A stretch of DNA of 64,000 nt, taken from NCBI RefSeq assembly GCF_030053155.1, contig NZ_CP125640.1, positions 4,004,001 through 4,068,000 on the forward strand, given 5' to 3'. Below the pieces are notes generated by a model that saw only the letters and a program-made list of their open reading frames with translations, ran no database searches and was not told where the DNA came from. The translations under genes and the position numbers were made by a program. Below, piece by piece: positions 16,948 to 26,616 of this stretch (position 1 is the first letter of the stretch; the number at the start of each line of letters is the position of its first letter). Source of the DNA: Rhizobium sp. BT03. GTDB taxonomy: Bacteria > Pseudomonadota > Alphaproteobacteria > Rhizobiales > Rhizobiaceae.

Positions 16948-17922
16948 TTACTCCGCTGCCACGGCGACGGGCACGTGGCTCGTCAGATAGCGTTCGGCTT
17001 CAAGTGCTGCCATGCAGCCCAGGCCGGCGGCGGTGATCGCCTGGCGGAACGTATCGTCTGTCACGTCGCCGGCGGCATAGACCCCTTCCAGGCTGGTCGC
17101 GGTCGAATCCGGCGCGGTCCAGAGATAGCCGTTGTCCTTCAACTTCAGCTTGTCCTTGAAAAGCTCGGTTGCCGGCGCATGGCCGATGGCCACGAAAACG
17201 CCGTCGATTGCCATTTCGGTGATCGCGCCCGTGCGGGTGTCGCGCAGCCGCGCGCCGGTAACGGATTGCGGCATCGGGGGCTTGGCCGGCGTGCCGGTGA
17301 TTTCGGCCACCTCGGTGTTCCACAGCACTTTGACATTGTCCTTGGAGAACAGGCGTTCTTGCAGGATCTTCTCGGCGCGGAAAAAGTCGCGGCGGTGCAC
17401 CAATGTCACCGACTTGGCGATGTTGGAGAGATAGAGCGCCTCTTCGACGGCGCTGTTGCCGCCGCCGACCACGATCACATCCTTGTTGCGGTAGAAGAAG
17501 CCGTCGCAGGTAGCGCAGGCCGAGACGCCGAAGCCCTGGAAATGCTGTTCGCTCTCGATGCCGAGCCATTTGGCCTTGGCGCCGGTGGCGATGATCAGCG
17601 TATCGGCGGTCCAGACCTGGCCGCTGTCGGTGCGGGCGACGAAGGGGCGCTGGTTCATGTCGACTTCGGTCACCAGGTCGTTGACGATCTCGGCGCCGAC
17701 ATGTTTTGCCTGCTGCAGCATCTGCTCCATCAGCCAGGGGCCTTGGATCGGATCGGCAAAGCCCGGATAATTCTCGACATCGGTGGTGATCATCAGCTGG
17801 CCACCCTGTTCGAGGCCGGCGATCAAAACCGGCTTCAGCATGGCGCGCGCGGCATAGACCGCGGCTGTATAGCCTGCGGGTCCGGAACCGATGATGAGCA
17901 CCTTCGTATGGCGGGCGGGCAT
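16948..17922 (-). CDS. trxB: Thioredoxin reductase
   Basis: 324 residues, normal length. FAD site GSGPAG (12-17), redox-active pair C136-A-T-C139 in SACATCDGFFYR, NADPH site GGGNSAVEEALYL (about 154-166), and the C-terminal FAD motif GVYAAGDVTDDTFRQAITAAGLGCMAALEAE. It reduces thioredoxin with NADPH in the cytoplasm. Co-oriented with lsrB, 22 bases apart, linking thiol redox balance with the redox-related regulator. Divergent from the Lrp-family gene across 231 bases, which must hold both promoters. Confidence 0.96.
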   Translation of the reverse strand: MPARHTKVLIIGSGPAGYTAAVYAARAMLKPVLIAGLEQGGQLMITTDVENYPGFADPIQGPWLMEQMLQQAKHVGAEIVNDLVTEVDMNQRPFVARTDSGQVWTADTLIIATGAKAKWLGIESEQHFQGFGVSACATCDGFFYRNKDVIVVGGGNSAVEEALYLSNIAKSVTLVHRRDFFRAEKILQERLFSKDNVKVLWNTEVAEITGTPAKPPMPQSVTGARLRDTRTGAITEMAIDGVFVAIGHAPATELFKDKLKLKDNGYLWTAPDSTATSLEGVYAAGDVTDDTFRQAITAAGLGCMAALEAERYLTSHVPVAVAAE

Positions 17923-18153
17923 GTCATTTCCTTTCGACTGGCAGGAGGGCGGCGGCTAAGTGGCGATTGCGGCCGTTTCGCGGTCCTCGCGCCATTTATG
18001 AACGTCCAATGCTTTTATTCAAGGGCAGCCTTGCGTTACCAACAAGGCAAATCGTCCTGTTGTGCAAGAATCCGTCATCGGCGTGAAACATTCTTGCGTA
18101 TTCCGCCGCTTTATATAGAAGCTCCCCGCGGAGAATTAAAGAAAGGCAATGAT

Positions 18154-18621
18154 GTGGGTCGCGCCGAACTCGACGTCATCGATATAAAGATCCTCCGGGA
18201 ATTGCAGGCCGATGGCCGCATGACCAATGTGGAGCTTGCCGATCGCGTCGGCATTTCGGCGCCGCCCTGCCTGCGCCGGGTGCGCAAGCTCGAGGAAGCC
18301 GGCATCATCGAAGGCTACCATGCGATGCTGAACAGCCCACGGCTCGGCTTCGATCTCGTCGCTTTTTGCATGGTCGGCCTCAAGCATCAGTCGGAAGGCA
18401 ATCTCAAGGCGTTTGCCGCCGCCACCGCCGAATGGCCGCTGGTGCGGCAGGCCTGGATGGTCTCCGGCGACAGCGATTTCCTGCTGCATTGCGTGGCTGA
18501 AAATCTCACCCACTTCCAGGATTTCGTCATCGAGGTGCTGACGGCGAACGAACATGTCGATACCGTGCGCACCATGCTGACGATCCGGCAGGTGAAGAAG
18601 CTCGAGCTGGTGGAAGTCTGA
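18154..18621 (+). CDS. Lrp/AsnC-family transcriptional regulator
   Basis: 155 residues from GTG 18154, which follows the purine-rich site AAAGAAAGG; nearby ATGs at 18149 and 18152 are out of frame. N-terminal HTH: LDVIDIKILRELQADGRMTNVELADRVGISAPPCLRRVRKLEEAGII (described here as residues 5-55). The C-terminal RAM domain (about 75-150) has the ligand-binding loop GDSDFLLHC. Such regulators respond to amino acids. This member is close to the general Lrp group with CLRRV in the recognition helix. It is divergent from trxB; no linked target is obvious. Confidence 0.9.
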   Translation: MGRAELDVIDIKILRELQADGRMTNVELADRVGISAPPCLRRVRKLEEAGIIEGYHAMLNSPRLGFDLVAFCMVGLKHQSEGNLKAFAAATAEWPLVRQAWMVSGDSDFLLHCVAENLTHFQDFVIEVLTANEHVDTVRTMLTIRQVKKLELVEV

Positions 18622-18628
18622 AGCTGTC

Positions 18629-18726
18629 TAAAGCGCGTCGCGATCTTTCAGATTCGCTCGTTGCGCTTTAGGTTTTTTACGCATGTCGTTGCCGCAAAAC
18701 CGCTGCACACTTTTGCGCGACATGCG
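18629..18726. repeat. Bipartite intergenic palindromic repeat, copy 1
   Basis: Part one: arms TAAAGCGC (18629-18636) and GCGCTTTA (18663-18670), then a T tract. Part two: arms CGCATGTCG (18680-18688) and CGACATGCG (18718-18726) around a core with AAAACCGC and CACACTTTT. The same two-part plan with different arms recurs at 28090-28174 and 63172-63283. It ends at the base before the dctD stop codon and may act as the terminator for dctD and the Lrp gene. Confidence 0.65.
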
Positions 18727-20073
18727 TTATTTGCGCGCTGAATAGCCGCCGCGGTTGATGCCGTGGCGCTGGAGCTTGTCGTAAAACGTCTTTCTCGGAA
18801 TGCCGAGCGCCTCGATGGTGCTGCGCACGTCGCCGTCATTGGCCGTGAGCGCCTCGCGGATGATCTCCGCCTCGTAACGTTCCAGCCGTTCGGGCAGGGT
18901 ACCGCCCGTCGGTTGGGCAGGGACGGGTGCGGCTGCGCCGCCTTCGACCCCCAGGACCACGCGTTCGGCATAATGCGAGAGTTCGCGGACATTGCCCGGC
19001 CATGCATGCGAGGCAAAGTGGCGGCGCACTTCGGGCGAAATCTCCGGCACCTCTCGGCGGAAGCGCTCGGCGGCGCGGGCGGCGAAGTGGGAAAACAGCA
19101 GCGGAATATCGTCGCGGCGCTCCCGCAGCGGCGGAATGGAGATCGTCACCACATTCAGCCGGTAATAGAGATCCTCGCGAAAATCGCCGCGCAGCTCGGG
19201 ATCGCCGAGATCGATCTTGGCCGCCGCGACGACGCGCAGATCGACCGGGCGCACCTCATTGGTGCCGAGCGGAGTGATTTCGCGCATCTCCAGCACCCGC
19301 AGCATCTTGACCTGGGTGGCAACCGGCATGCTCTCGATCTCGTCGAGGAAAAGCGTGCCGCCGCTTGCATGTTCGATGCGGCCGGTGCGGCGCTTCTGGG
19401 CGCCGGTAAAGGCGCCGGCCTCGTGGCCGAACAGCTCGCTTTCGATGACGGTTTCGGGGAGCGCCCCGCAGTTCAGCGCCACGAAATTGCCCTTTCGGCG
19501 GTGGCTCCACTGATGCAGGATCTGGGCCACGACTTCCTTGCCGCTGCCGGTTTCGCCGGCAACGAGCACGTCGACATCGGTGTCGGCGATATGGCGCAGA
19601 ATCTTCCGCAAATTTTCCATGACCGGCGTCTGGCCGATCAGCGGCGAATTCTCCTGCGCCTCTTCGGCAGCCTTGCGCAGCATGCGGTTTTCCAGGATGA
19701 GCCGCCGCTTCTCGCCGGCGCGGCGCACGCTCTGGACGAGCCGGTCGGCCGCAAAGGGTTTGGCGATAAAGTCATAGGCGCCGTCCTGGATGGCTTGAAC
19801 CGCCATCGGAATATCGCCATGGCCGGTCATCAGGATCACCGGCAGGTCGGCATCCATGCCCTTGAGCGTGGCGAAGAGCTGCAATCCGTCGATTTCAGGC
19901 ATGCGGATATCGGTGACGACGGGGCCGGCAAAATCGGCGGACAGGCCGGCCAGCGCGGCCTTCGCGCCATCATAGGCGGAAACGGAAAAGCCGGCGAGTT
20001 CGAGCGTCTGGGCCGTGGCGCGGCGCAGATCCCTGTCGTCGTCGATCAGTGCAACCGGCATCGGTGTGGCCAT
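18727..20073 (-). CDS. dctD: C4-dicarboxylate response regulator DctD (sigma-54 activator)
   Basis: 448 residues. Receiver domain 1-120 with phosphoacceptor D55 ([12 protein letters not shown]). AAA+ domain about 145-385 with Walker A GETGSGKE, the sigma-54 contact loop GAFTGA, and Walker B-type [13 protein letters not shown]. The C-terminal Fis-type HTH is [26 protein letters not shown] (about 415-440). Phosphorylated by DctB, it binds the dyads at 21944-21992 and drives dctA transcription. It follows dctB with 4 bases between, so they form one operon, divergent from dctA. All activator motifs are intact. Confidence 0.95.
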   Translation of the reverse strand: MATPMPVALIDDDRDLRRATAQTLELAGFSVSAYDGAKAALAGLSADFAGPVVTDIRMPEIDGLQLFATLKGMDADLPVILMTGHGDIPMAVQAIQDGAYDFIAKPFAADRLVQSVRRAGEKRRLILENRMLRKAAEEAQENSPLIGQTPVMENLRKILRHIADTDVDVLVAGETGSGKEVVAQILHQWSHRRKGNFVALNCGALPETVIESELFGHEAGAFTGAQKRRTGRIEHASGGTLFLDEIESMPVATQVKMLRVLEMREITPLGTNEVRPVDLRVVAAAKIDLGDPELRGDFREDLYYRLNVVTISIPPLRERRDDIPLLFSHFAARAAERFRREVPEISPEVRRHFASHAWPGNVRELSHYAERVVLGVEGGAAAPVPAQPTGGTLPERLERYEAEIIREALTANDGDVRSTIEALGIPRKTFYDKLQRHGINRGGYSARK

Positions 20074-20077
20074 GGTC

Positions 20078-21934
20078 TTAAGCCTTCCTCAGATGAACGA
20101 CGAAGCGGGTCCCGCTGCCGTCGCTGTCGACCTCCATGCGGCCGCCGTAATCGCCGACGATATCCTTGGAGATGACCAGCCCCAGGCCGAGGCCGCTTTC
20201 CTTCGAGGTGTTGAACGGCGTGAACAGGCCCTTGCGGATCTCAGGCGAAATACCGGGGCCGTTATCGGCGACCGTCAGCGCCACCATGTCCGCTTCGATT
20301 GATGTGGTGATTTCGACGCGACCCTCGTCAGCCTTCGGCGCCACGGCTTCAAGCGCGTTCTGAAGCAGGTTGATCAGCACCTGTTCGAGGCGGATCCTGT
20401 TGCCCATGACCTGCAGCTCGGCCGGTGGCAGGTGGATGTCGAGCGTATCCATGCGGCCGGCAAAACGGCTGCGCAACAGCATCACCGCACCCTCGATGAC
20501 CTCCTTCAATCCCGTCGGTTCGGCGCTGCCGCGGCCCTTGCGGGCGAAGCTCTTCAGCTCTTCGGTGATCGAGCCTATGCGCTCCGTCAGCGCCGCGATG
20601 CTTTCGAGATTTTCACCGGCAGGAGCGGTCTGGCCGCGGTCGAGGAAGGTGCGGGCATTGTCGGCATAGGCACGGATGGTCGCTACCGGCTGGTTGATCT
20701 CATGGGCGACGCCGGCGGCAACCTGACCGAGGATCGCCAGCCGGTTGGCCTGCACCAGATCCTGCTGCACCGCCTGCAGCTTCTGCTCCGTGCTGCGGTG
20801 GCCGATGATCTCGGCCTGCAGCCGGTCGCGCGCCTGGCTGAGATCCACGGTGCGTTCGGCCACGCGCCGTTCCAGTTCCTCCCGCGCCTGCTGTTCCCTG
20901 AAAATCCTGAGGCTGACCGCCTGGCGGCGGCGCAACAGGAAGGCGGCACCCGCCAGCAGCGGCAAGAGCATCAGCAGCGCCAGCATGCGGGCTTCGCGGA
21001 CGCCCGCATCGACGGACGGCCCCAGCGCCACGAGATGCTGCAAATGCCAGGCCGTCGCGGGAACCGGCATGCCGGCATCGAGAAAGTTGGTTTTCCCGGC
21101 GCCGCCCGGCATGACGATCTCGACGACGTCGAGCCCGTCGCCAAGGTGCCGGACCTTGGCGAGCGGCAGCGGCTGAAGCGGCGCATCGCCGAATTGCAGG
21201 CTCTCGCGGATCGCCGTCAGCCGGTCCTCGGCGATCCGGCCGATCGTCATGAACCGCCACGAGGGAATGCTGGTGATGAGGACGATGCCGCGATCATCGA
21301 TGACGTAGGACGGTGCGTCCGTGGCGTTCCAGTCGGCCTCGACATCGTCGAATTCCACCTTGACGACGACGACGCCGAGCAGCCCGTCGCTGCCTGATAT
21401 CCGCTCGGAGATATAGAGGCCCGGTTTCTTGCTGACGGTGCCGAGCGCGAAGTGCTCGGCCTGTCCTGCAGCGACCGCGCCCTGAAAATATTCCCGGAAA
21501 CGATAGTCGTTGCCGACGAAGCTCGTCGGTTCGCGCCAGTTGCTGGCGGCAACCGCCATGCCGTCCTTATCGATGACATAGATGACGGCAGCCTTCGTGC
21601 CTGCTGCCAGCGTCTCCAGCTTCTGACTGAGGCGCTCGAAGGTGCCGGCGTCCTTTCCCGCCAGGGCCGCGGCGAGCGCCGTATCCTGCGACAGCACGAA
21701 GGGCAGCGCCCGGTATTTTTCGAGAACCGTGCGCAGCAGGGCCGCATTCAGCCTGGCATCGGTGCGGGCCTGTTCTTCCAGGGCAGCCTCGGCCTGGCGC
21801 CGGCCGATCTCGCCGCTTGCCCACAGGCTTGCGGCGACGGCGAGAAGCGCGACCACCGCATAGGCCCGCCACATCCGGCGGATGCGGTGCCGCAGGGGCA
21901 GGGAAGGCCACAGCGATGATAGCGACAGGGACAT
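20078..21934 (-). CDS. dctB: C4-dicarboxylate sensor histidine kinase DctB
   Basis: 618 residues from ATG 21934, matching known DctB length; the longer frame to 22042 would run through the DctD binding sites. Two membrane spans (about 20-40 and 295-315) bracket a periplasmic double-PAS sensor. A cytoplasmic coiled coil ([25 protein letters not shown]) leads to the H-box [20 protein letters not shown] and the ATPase boxes ([28 protein letters not shown]). It senses succinate, fumarate or malate together with DctA and phosphorylates DctD. This system supplies bacteroids with carbon in nodules. Confidence 0.94.
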   Translation of the reverse strand: MSLSLSSLWPSLPLRHRIRRMWRAYAVVALLAVAASLWASGEIGRRQAEAALEEQARTDARLNAALLRTVLEKYRALPFVLSQDTALAAALAGKDAGTFERLSQKLETLAAGTKAAVIYVIDKDGMAVAASNWREPTSFVGNDYRFREYFQGAVAAGQAEHFALGTVSKKPGLYISERISGSDGLLGVVVVKVEFDDVEADWNATDAPSYVIDDRGIVLITSIPSWRFMTIGRIAEDRLTAIRESLQFGDAPLQPLPLAKVRHLGDGLDVVEIVMPGGAGKTNFLDAGMPVPATAWHLQHLVALGPSVDAGVREARMLALLMLLPLLAGAAFLLRRRQAVSLRIFREQQAREELERRVAERTVDLSQARDRLQAEIIGHRSTEQKLQAVQQDLVQANRLAILGQVAAGVAHEINQPVATIRAYADNARTFLDRGQTAPAGENLESIAALTERIGSITEELKSFARKGRGSAEPTGLKEVIEGAVMLLRSRFAGRMDTLDIHLPPAELQVMGNRIRLEQVLINLLQNALEAVAPKADEGRVEITTSIEADMVALTVADNGPGISPEIRKGLFTPFNTSKESGLGLGLVISKDIVGDYGGRMEVDSDGSGTRFVVHLRKA

Positions 21935-21943
21935 GGCGGATTT

Positions 21944-21992
21944 GTGCATTTTTCTGCACTGGTTGCAAATGGATTTGTGCGGATTTCCGCAT
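21944..21992. promoter_or_regulatory. Two DctD upstream activator sites
   Basis: Two 16-bp dyads, GTGCATTTTTCTGCAC (21944-21959, perfect arms) and GTGCGGATTTCCGCAT (21977-21992, arms TGCGG/CCGCA), with centres 33 bp apart, about three helical turns. They lie 75 bp upstream of the -24 element of dctA. Tandem DctD sites in this place are known from R. leguminosarum and S. meliloti dctA. Confidence 0.85.
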
Positions 21993-22066
21993 TTCTTGAC
22001 GGGCGATCGGCGGCTGCGGAAATTTTTAATGCGTAGAATCAATTGCTTAAATCGGTGACGTCAAAC

Positions 22067-22081
22067 TGGCACGGTGATTGC
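22067..22081 (+). promoter_or_regulatory. Sigma-54 (-24/-12) promoter of dctA
   Basis: TGGCACGGTGATTGC matches TGGCAC-N5-TTGC with the invariant GG and GC 10 bp apart. It gives a leader of roughly 80 bases before the dctA ATG at 22174. Confidence 0.93.
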
Positions 22082-22173
22082 GAAGGAGATGGCAACAACG
22101 GCTGAGCTGTTGGATTGAAGCGAACGGCTCGGGAGGCCGGAGTTCGTTCCGGACGAGCCTTAAGGAGGACATC

Positions 22174-23505
22174 ATGATCGCAGCACCATTCGATGCAGTC
22201 GCAGACAGCAAGGGCAAGAAGCCCTTTTATTCCCATCTTTACGTTCAGGTTCTCGCCGCTATCGCCGCGGGTATCCTTCTCGGTCATTTCTATCCCGAAC
22301 TCGGCGCGCAGCTGAAGCCGCTCGGCGATGCCTTCATCAAGCTGGTCAAGATGATCATCGCCCCGGTCATCTTCCTGACGGTGGCGACCGGCATTGCCGG
22401 CATGAGCGACCTGAAGAAGGTCGGCCGCGTCGCCGGCAAGGCGATGCTGTACTTCCTCACCTTCTCGACACTGGCGCTCGTCATCGGCCTGGTCGTCGCC
22501 AATGTCGTCCAGCCCGGCGCCGGCATGAACATCGATCCGGCTTCGCTGGATCCTGCCGCCGTCGCCACCTTCGCCACGAAGGCGCATGAGCAGAGCATCG
22601 TCGGCTTCCTCACCAATATCATTCCGACGACGATCGTCGGCGCTTTTGCCGATGGCGACATTCTGCAGGTGCTGTTCTTCTCGGTACTCTTCGGCGTCGC
22701 GCTCGCCATGGTCGGCGAGAAGGGCGAGCAGGTCGTCAATTTCCTCAACGCCCTGACGGCTCCGGTCTTCAAGCTCGTCGCCATCCTCATGAAGGCCGCC
22801 CCGATCGGCGCTTTCGGCGCCATGGCCTTCACGATCGGCAAGTACGGCATCGGCTCGATCGCCAATCTCGCCATGCTGATCGGCACTTTCTACATCACCT
22901 CGCTGCTCTTCGTTCTCGTCGTTCTCGGCGCCGTGGCCCGCTACAACGGCTTCTCGATCCTGGCGCTGCTGCGCTACATCAAGGAAGAGCTGCTGCTGGT
23001 TCTCGGCACCTCGTCTTCGGAAGCGGCCCTTCCGGGCCTGATGAACAAGATGGAAAAGGCCGGCTGCAAGCGCTCGGTCGTCGGCCTCGTCATCCCCACA
23101 GGCTATTCCTTCAATCTCGACGGCACCAACATCTACATGACGCTGGCGGCGCTGTTCATCGCCCAGGCAACCGGCATCAACCTCTCCTGGGGTGACCAGA
23201 TCCTGCTGCTCTTGGTGGCAATGCTGAGCTCGAAGGGTGCCGCCGGCATCACCGGCGCCGGCTTCATCACCCTTGCCGCGACGCTTTCCGTCGTGCCTTC
23301 CGTGCCGGTCGCCGGCATGGCGCTCATCCTCGGCATCGACCGCTTCATGTCGGAATGCCGGGCGCTGACCAACCTCGTCGGCAATGCGGTAGCGACGATC
23401 GTCGTGGCGCGCTGGGAAAACGAACTGGATACGGCGCAGCTTGCCAGAGCCTTGGGCGGGGAGACCGAAGACACGTCGGCCGCAGGGCTCCAGCCCGCCG
23501 AATAA
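22174..23505 (+). CDS. dctA: C4-dicarboxylate:cation symporter DctA
   Basis: 443 residues from ATG 22174 after TAAGGAGG; the open frame extends further upstream but across the sigma-54 promoter. DAACS-family features: eight spans and two re-entrant hairpins, the serine-rich motif [14 protein letters not shown] (hairpin 1 region), [19 protein letters not shown] (transport-site helix 7) and [29 protein letters not shown] (helix 8). It imports succinate, fumarate and malate with protons across the inner membrane and is essential for symbiotic nitrogen fixation. Controlled by DctB/DctD and sigma-54; followed by a strong terminator. Confidence 0.96.
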   Translation: MIAAPFDAVADSKGKKPFYSHLYVQVLAAIAAGILLGHFYPELGAQLKPLGDAFIKLVKMIIAPVIFLTVATGIAGMSDLKKVGRVAGKAMLYFLTFSTLALVIGLVVANVVQPGAGMNIDPASLDPAAVATFATKAHEQSIVGFLTNIIPTTIVGAFADGDILQVLFFSVLFGVALAMVGEKGEQVVNFLNALTAPVFKLVAILMKAAPIGAFGAMAFTIGKYGIGSIANLAMLIGTFYITSLLFVLVVLGAVARYNGFSILALLRYIKEELLLVLGTSSSEAALPGLMNKMEKAGCKRSVVGLVIPTGYSFNLDGTNIYMTLAALFIAQATGINLSWGDQILLLLVAMLSSKGAAGITGAGFITLAATLSVVPSVPVAGMALILGIDRFMSECRALTNLVGNAVATIVVARWENELDTAQLARALGGETEDTSAAGLQPAE

Positions 23506-23533
23506 CCAGCCTCATTGTTGGTAATCTTTGCGG

Positions 23534-23565
23534 CGGCCCGTCATCTGACGGGCCGTTTCTTTTTC
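23534..23565 (+). terminator. Rho-independent terminator of dctA
   Basis: Ten-base arms CGGCCCGTCA / TGACGGGCCG followed by TTTCTTTTTC; 28 bases after the dctA stop. Confidence 0.92.
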
Positions 23566-23569
23566 TGCT

Positions 23570-24616
23570 TTAGCGGTTGTCGCCGAGAAGGCGGTCGTAA
23601 ATGGCGCCGATCGCGTTTGCTTCCTTCTCCAGCGCAAAATTCGCCCTGACATGGCGCAGTGCATTCTCGCCATGCGCGATCGCCCGACCGGGATCGGCGA
23701 TATAGGGCGCGATGGCCCGCGTCAGCGCCTCGCCGTTGCCGGCGGCGACGACCGAGCCGGTCTCGCCTTCGGCGATGAGTTCGGCATAGGCGCCGGCGTC
23801 GGATGCCACTACCGCCGTCCGCGAAGCCATGGCTTCGAGCGGCGTCAGGCCGAAACCCTCGTTGCGGGAAGGGGCGACGTAAAGCGTTAAACGGCGATAC
23901 CAGACCTTAATATCGGGCACTTCACCGAGGAAGAGGATACGGTCGCCAAGGCCGGCGGCCGCGACATCGGCCTTCAGCTTGTCCGCGAAGCCCGTGTGTT
24001 CCGCCGTCACCCGGCCGGAGACGACGGCCGTCCATTCCGGGTGCTGCGGCAGGAGTTCGATCATCGCCCGGACGAAGAGATCGGTGCCCTTCTGATGGCG
24101 CACGCGGCCGAAACAGCCGACCAGATGGCGGCCGGGCAGGCCGGTGGCGGCAATGGTGTCTTCCGCCGTTTCCGGCGGGTGGAACAGGCTAAGGTCGACG
24201 CCGTGCTGGATGACGGTGTGCGGCACCTCGAGGAACGAGCCGGATCGGTCGCTGGTCGCGATGACAGCGTCCATGCGGCGGATCAGCCATTTCGTATAGG
24301 CGGTGTGGCGGCGTTGCGCCGCTGATGTGAAGACGAGTTTCAGCGGCATGCGCAGCAGGTGGCGAAGCAGGATGCCGACGGCCATCTCATTGTTGCGGCG
24401 GGCGTGCCAGACACGCCGGCGCCGGCGCGCCGGCGGGCGCCAGAGACCTGGGAGCTGCGACCACCGCAGCTTCGGCAGACCCTCCGGCAGGCCGGGGCCG
24501 AGGGTTGCGATCCTGACGCCGAGCCGGATCTGGCAGGGGATGAGCTGGACGATGGTCGACGTGACGCCGGAGAGCCGGCGCTTGAAATTGGGCGCGATGA
24601 TCTCGACGTCACGCAT
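23570..24616 (-). CDS. lpcC: LPS core GT4 glycosyltransferase (LpcC/LpsB-type mannosyltransferase)
   Basis: 348 residues from ATG 24616; a TTG at 24625 would add three. Starts MRDVEIIAPNFKRRLSGVTS, the typical start of rhizobial LpcC/LpsB. The GT-B fold donor site is NEGFGLTPLEAMASRTAVVASDAGA (the E-x7-E type motif), preceded by GCFGRVRHQKGTDLFVRAM. LpcC of R. leguminosarum adds the first mannose to Kdo of the LPS core; LpsB of S. meliloti is homologous with broader donor use. It lies next to greA on the same strand, as in S. meliloti, which supports the assignment. It acts on the cytoplasmic face of the inner membrane. Confidence 0.85.
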   Translation of the reverse strand: MRDVEIIAPNFKRRLSGVTSTIVQLIPCQIRLGVRIATLGPGLPEGLPKLRWSQLPGLWRPPARRRRRVWHARRNNEMAVGILLRHLLRMPLKLVFTSAAQRRHTAYTKWLIRRMDAVIATSDRSGSFLEVPHTVIQHGVDLSLFHPPETAEDTIAATGLPGRHLVGCFGRVRHQKGTDLFVRAMIELLPQHPEWTAVVSGRVTAEHTGFADKLKADVAAAGLGDRILFLGEVPDIKVWYRRLTLYVAPSRNEGFGLTPLEAMASRTAVVASDAGAYAELIAEGETGSVVAAGNGEALTRAIAPYIADPGRAIAHGENALRHVRANFALEKEANAIGAIYDRLLGDNR

Positions 24617-24652
24617 ATCAGGCAAAGGAGGGGTCTCGTCTGTGGCGGGCGA

Positions 24653-25129
24653 TCAGCCCCAGGAAACCTGGAGGATTTCGTAAGCCTTGGAGCCGCCGGG
24701 CGCATTGACCTCGATGGAATCGCCGACTTCCTTGCCGATCAGCGCGCGCGCGATCGGGGAGGAGATGGAGATGCGGCCGGCCTTGACGTCGGCTTCCTGG
24801 TCGCCGACGATCTGGTAGGTCTTTTCTTCCTCGGTGTCCTCGTCGACGAGCTTCACCTTGGCGCCGAACTTGATCTTGTCGCCCGACATCTTGGTGAGGT
24901 CGATGACCTCGGCGCGCGCCGTCAGATCTTCCAACTCGCTGATGCGGCCTTCATTGTGGCTCTGGGCTTCCTTGGCGGCATGGTATTCGGCGTTTTCGGA
25001 AAGGTCGCCATGAGCACGGGCTTCGGCGATCGCCTCGATGATTCGCGGGCGCTCCTCCTGCTGACGCCAGCGCAGCTCTTCCTGCAGCTTGACGAAACCA
25101 CCCTGTGTCATCGGTACCTTATCAACCAT
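24653..25129 (-). CDS. greA: Transcription elongation factor GreA
   Basis: 158 residues from ATG 25129 ([23 protein letters not shown] is only paraphrased here: residues 1-22). The N-terminal coiled coil has [30 protein letters not shown] with the acidic tip (DLSENAEY) that enters the RNA polymerase secondary channel. The C-terminal FKBP-like domain has [23 protein letters not shown]. It rescues backtracked polymerase by stimulating transcript cleavage. The lpcC start lies 36 bases downstream, so the pair probably forms one transcript. Confidence 0.95.
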   Translation of the reverse strand: MVDKVPMTQGGFVKLQEELRWRQQEERPRIIEAIAEARAHGDLSENAEYHAAKEAQSHNEGRISELEDLTARAEVIDLTKMSGDKIKFGAKVKLVDEDTEEEKTYQIVGDQEADVKAGRISISSPIARALIGKEVGDSIEVNAPGGSKAYEILQVSWG

Positions 25130-25377
25130 TTTTCTGTCCTTCACTCCTTGTATCTACGCAGTAGGCGCGAACACAAAAGAAAACAGGTCCCGAAGGGGAG
25201 CTTCGGAACCGTGCCACAATCCTAGTTAAGTGCTTATAGCAGATCGCCAAGGCCGATTTCCAGAAAATTCGCATAGACGAAAAAGCGAGCCACCGCCACG
25301 GCGGGTCATCAGGCGCAAAAACGCGGTTAAGGCAGGATCGCCGCGATTGACTTTGCCCGTAAGAACATATAGTGAAC

Positions 25378-26616
25378 ATGCCAATGAAGAAATCGCTAAC
25401 AGAACGCTTGGCGGTCCTTTCCGACGCCGCCAAATATGATGCTTCCTGCGCCTCCAGCGGCACGGTGAAGCGCGATTCGGGAACAAGCGGCGGGCTCGGT
25501 TCGACCGAGGGATCCGGCATCTGTCATGCCTATGCGCCGGACGGGCGGTGCATTTCGCTTCTGAAAATACTGTTGACCAATTTCTGCATCTACGACTGCG
25601 CCTATTGCGTCAATCGTTCGTCGAGCAATGTCGAACGGGCGCGCTTCACGCCCGAGGAAGTCGTCTGGCTGACGCTGGAATTCTACCGCCGCAACTATAT
25701 TGAGGGCCTGTTCCTTTCCTCCGGCATTATCCGCTCTTCCGATTATACGATGGAGGAGATGGTCCGCATCGTCCGCGAACTGCGCGTGACCCATAATTTT
25801 CGCGGCTATATCCATCTGAAATCGATCCCCGAAGCGTCGCCGCGGCTGATCGAGGAGGCGGGGCTTTTCGCCGACCGGCTGTCGCTCAACATCGAGTTGC
25901 CGACGGATAACGGCATCAGCCGCTTCGCGCCGGAAAAGAAGCCCGCCAATATCCGCCGATCGATGGGCGATCTGCGGCTGAAGATCGAGGCGGCCGGCGA
26001 GCCGACGCTGCGCACGAGGAAGCGCCAGCGCTTCGTACCGGCCGGCCAGAGCACGCAGATGATCGTCGGCGCCGACGGCGCGAATGACGCGACGATCCTT
26101 GCGACCAGCGGCCGGCTTTACAGCAGTTACGGCCTGAAGCGTGTCTATTATTCCGCCTTTAGCCCGATCCCGGATTCATCGAAAAACCTGCCGCTGATCA
26201 AGCCGCCGCTGATGCGCGAACACCGGCTCTATCAGGCCGACTGGCTCTATCGGTTCTATGGGTTCGGCATCGACGAAATTACCGCCAACCAGACGGGCGG
26301 CATGCTCGACCTCAACCTCGACCCGAAGCTTGCCTGGGCGCTCGCCAACCGGGCCGAATTTCCCGTCGATATCAACAAAGCCGAACGTGAACGCCTACTG
26401 CGCGTTCCCGGTCTCGGCACCAAGACGGTCAAATCAATCGTTTCGGCCCGCCGCTTTCGCCGGCTGCGGCTCGACGATCTTTCGCGGCTCGGCATCTCGA
26501 TCAAGAAAGTCCAGTCCTTCATCTCGGCGGAAGGCTGGTCGCCGCGCCGGCTGATCGACCGCCCGGACCTTCGCGCCATGTTCGAGCCGAAACCTGAACA
26601 GTTGTCTCTGCTATGA
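25378..26616 (+). CDS. Radical SAM protein linked to uracil-DNA glycosylase (putative DNA modification/repair)
   Basis: 412 residues from ATG 25378. The radical-SAM cluster motif CxxxCxxC is C70-IYD-C74-AY-C77, and the following block NYIEGLFLSSGIIRSSDYTMEEMVRIV fits a TIM-barrel SAM site. The C-terminus holds a helix-hairpin-helix, VPGLGTKTVKSIVSARRF, a DNA-binding feature. This combination defines the rSAM family always found beside a DUF4130/UDG gene; the fold is related to spore photoproduct lyase. The next gene overlaps by four bases (ATGA), so translation is coupled. The reaction is not known; repair or modification of a damaged base is the likely role. Confidence 0.88.
   Translation: MPMKKSLTERLAVLSDAAKYDASCASSGTVKRDSGTSGGLGSTEGSGICHAYAPDGRCISLLKILLTNFCIYDCAYCVNRSSSNVERARFTPEEVVWLTLEFYRRNYIEGLFLSSGIIRSSDYTMEEMVRIVRELRVTHNFRGYIHLKSIPEASPRLIEEAGLFADRLSLNIELPTDNGISRFAPEKKPANIRRSMGDLRLKIEAAGEPTLRTRKRQRFVPAGQSTQMIVGADGANDATILATSGRLYSSYGLKRVYYSAFSPIPDSSKNLPLIKPPLMREHRLYQADWLYRFYGFGIDEITANQTGGMLDLNLDPKLAWALANRAEFPVDINKAERERLLRVPGLGTKTVKSIVSARRFRRLRLDDLSRLGISIKKVQSFISAEGWSPRRLIDRPDLRAMFEPKPEQLSLL

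Noticed and set aside
16906..18153. Upstream extension of the Lrp reading frame
   Set aside because: It is antisense to trxB; the family sequence begins at the GTG at 18154.
18763..20175. 470-codon plus-strand frame
   Set aside because: Antisense to dctD, which has all expected motifs.
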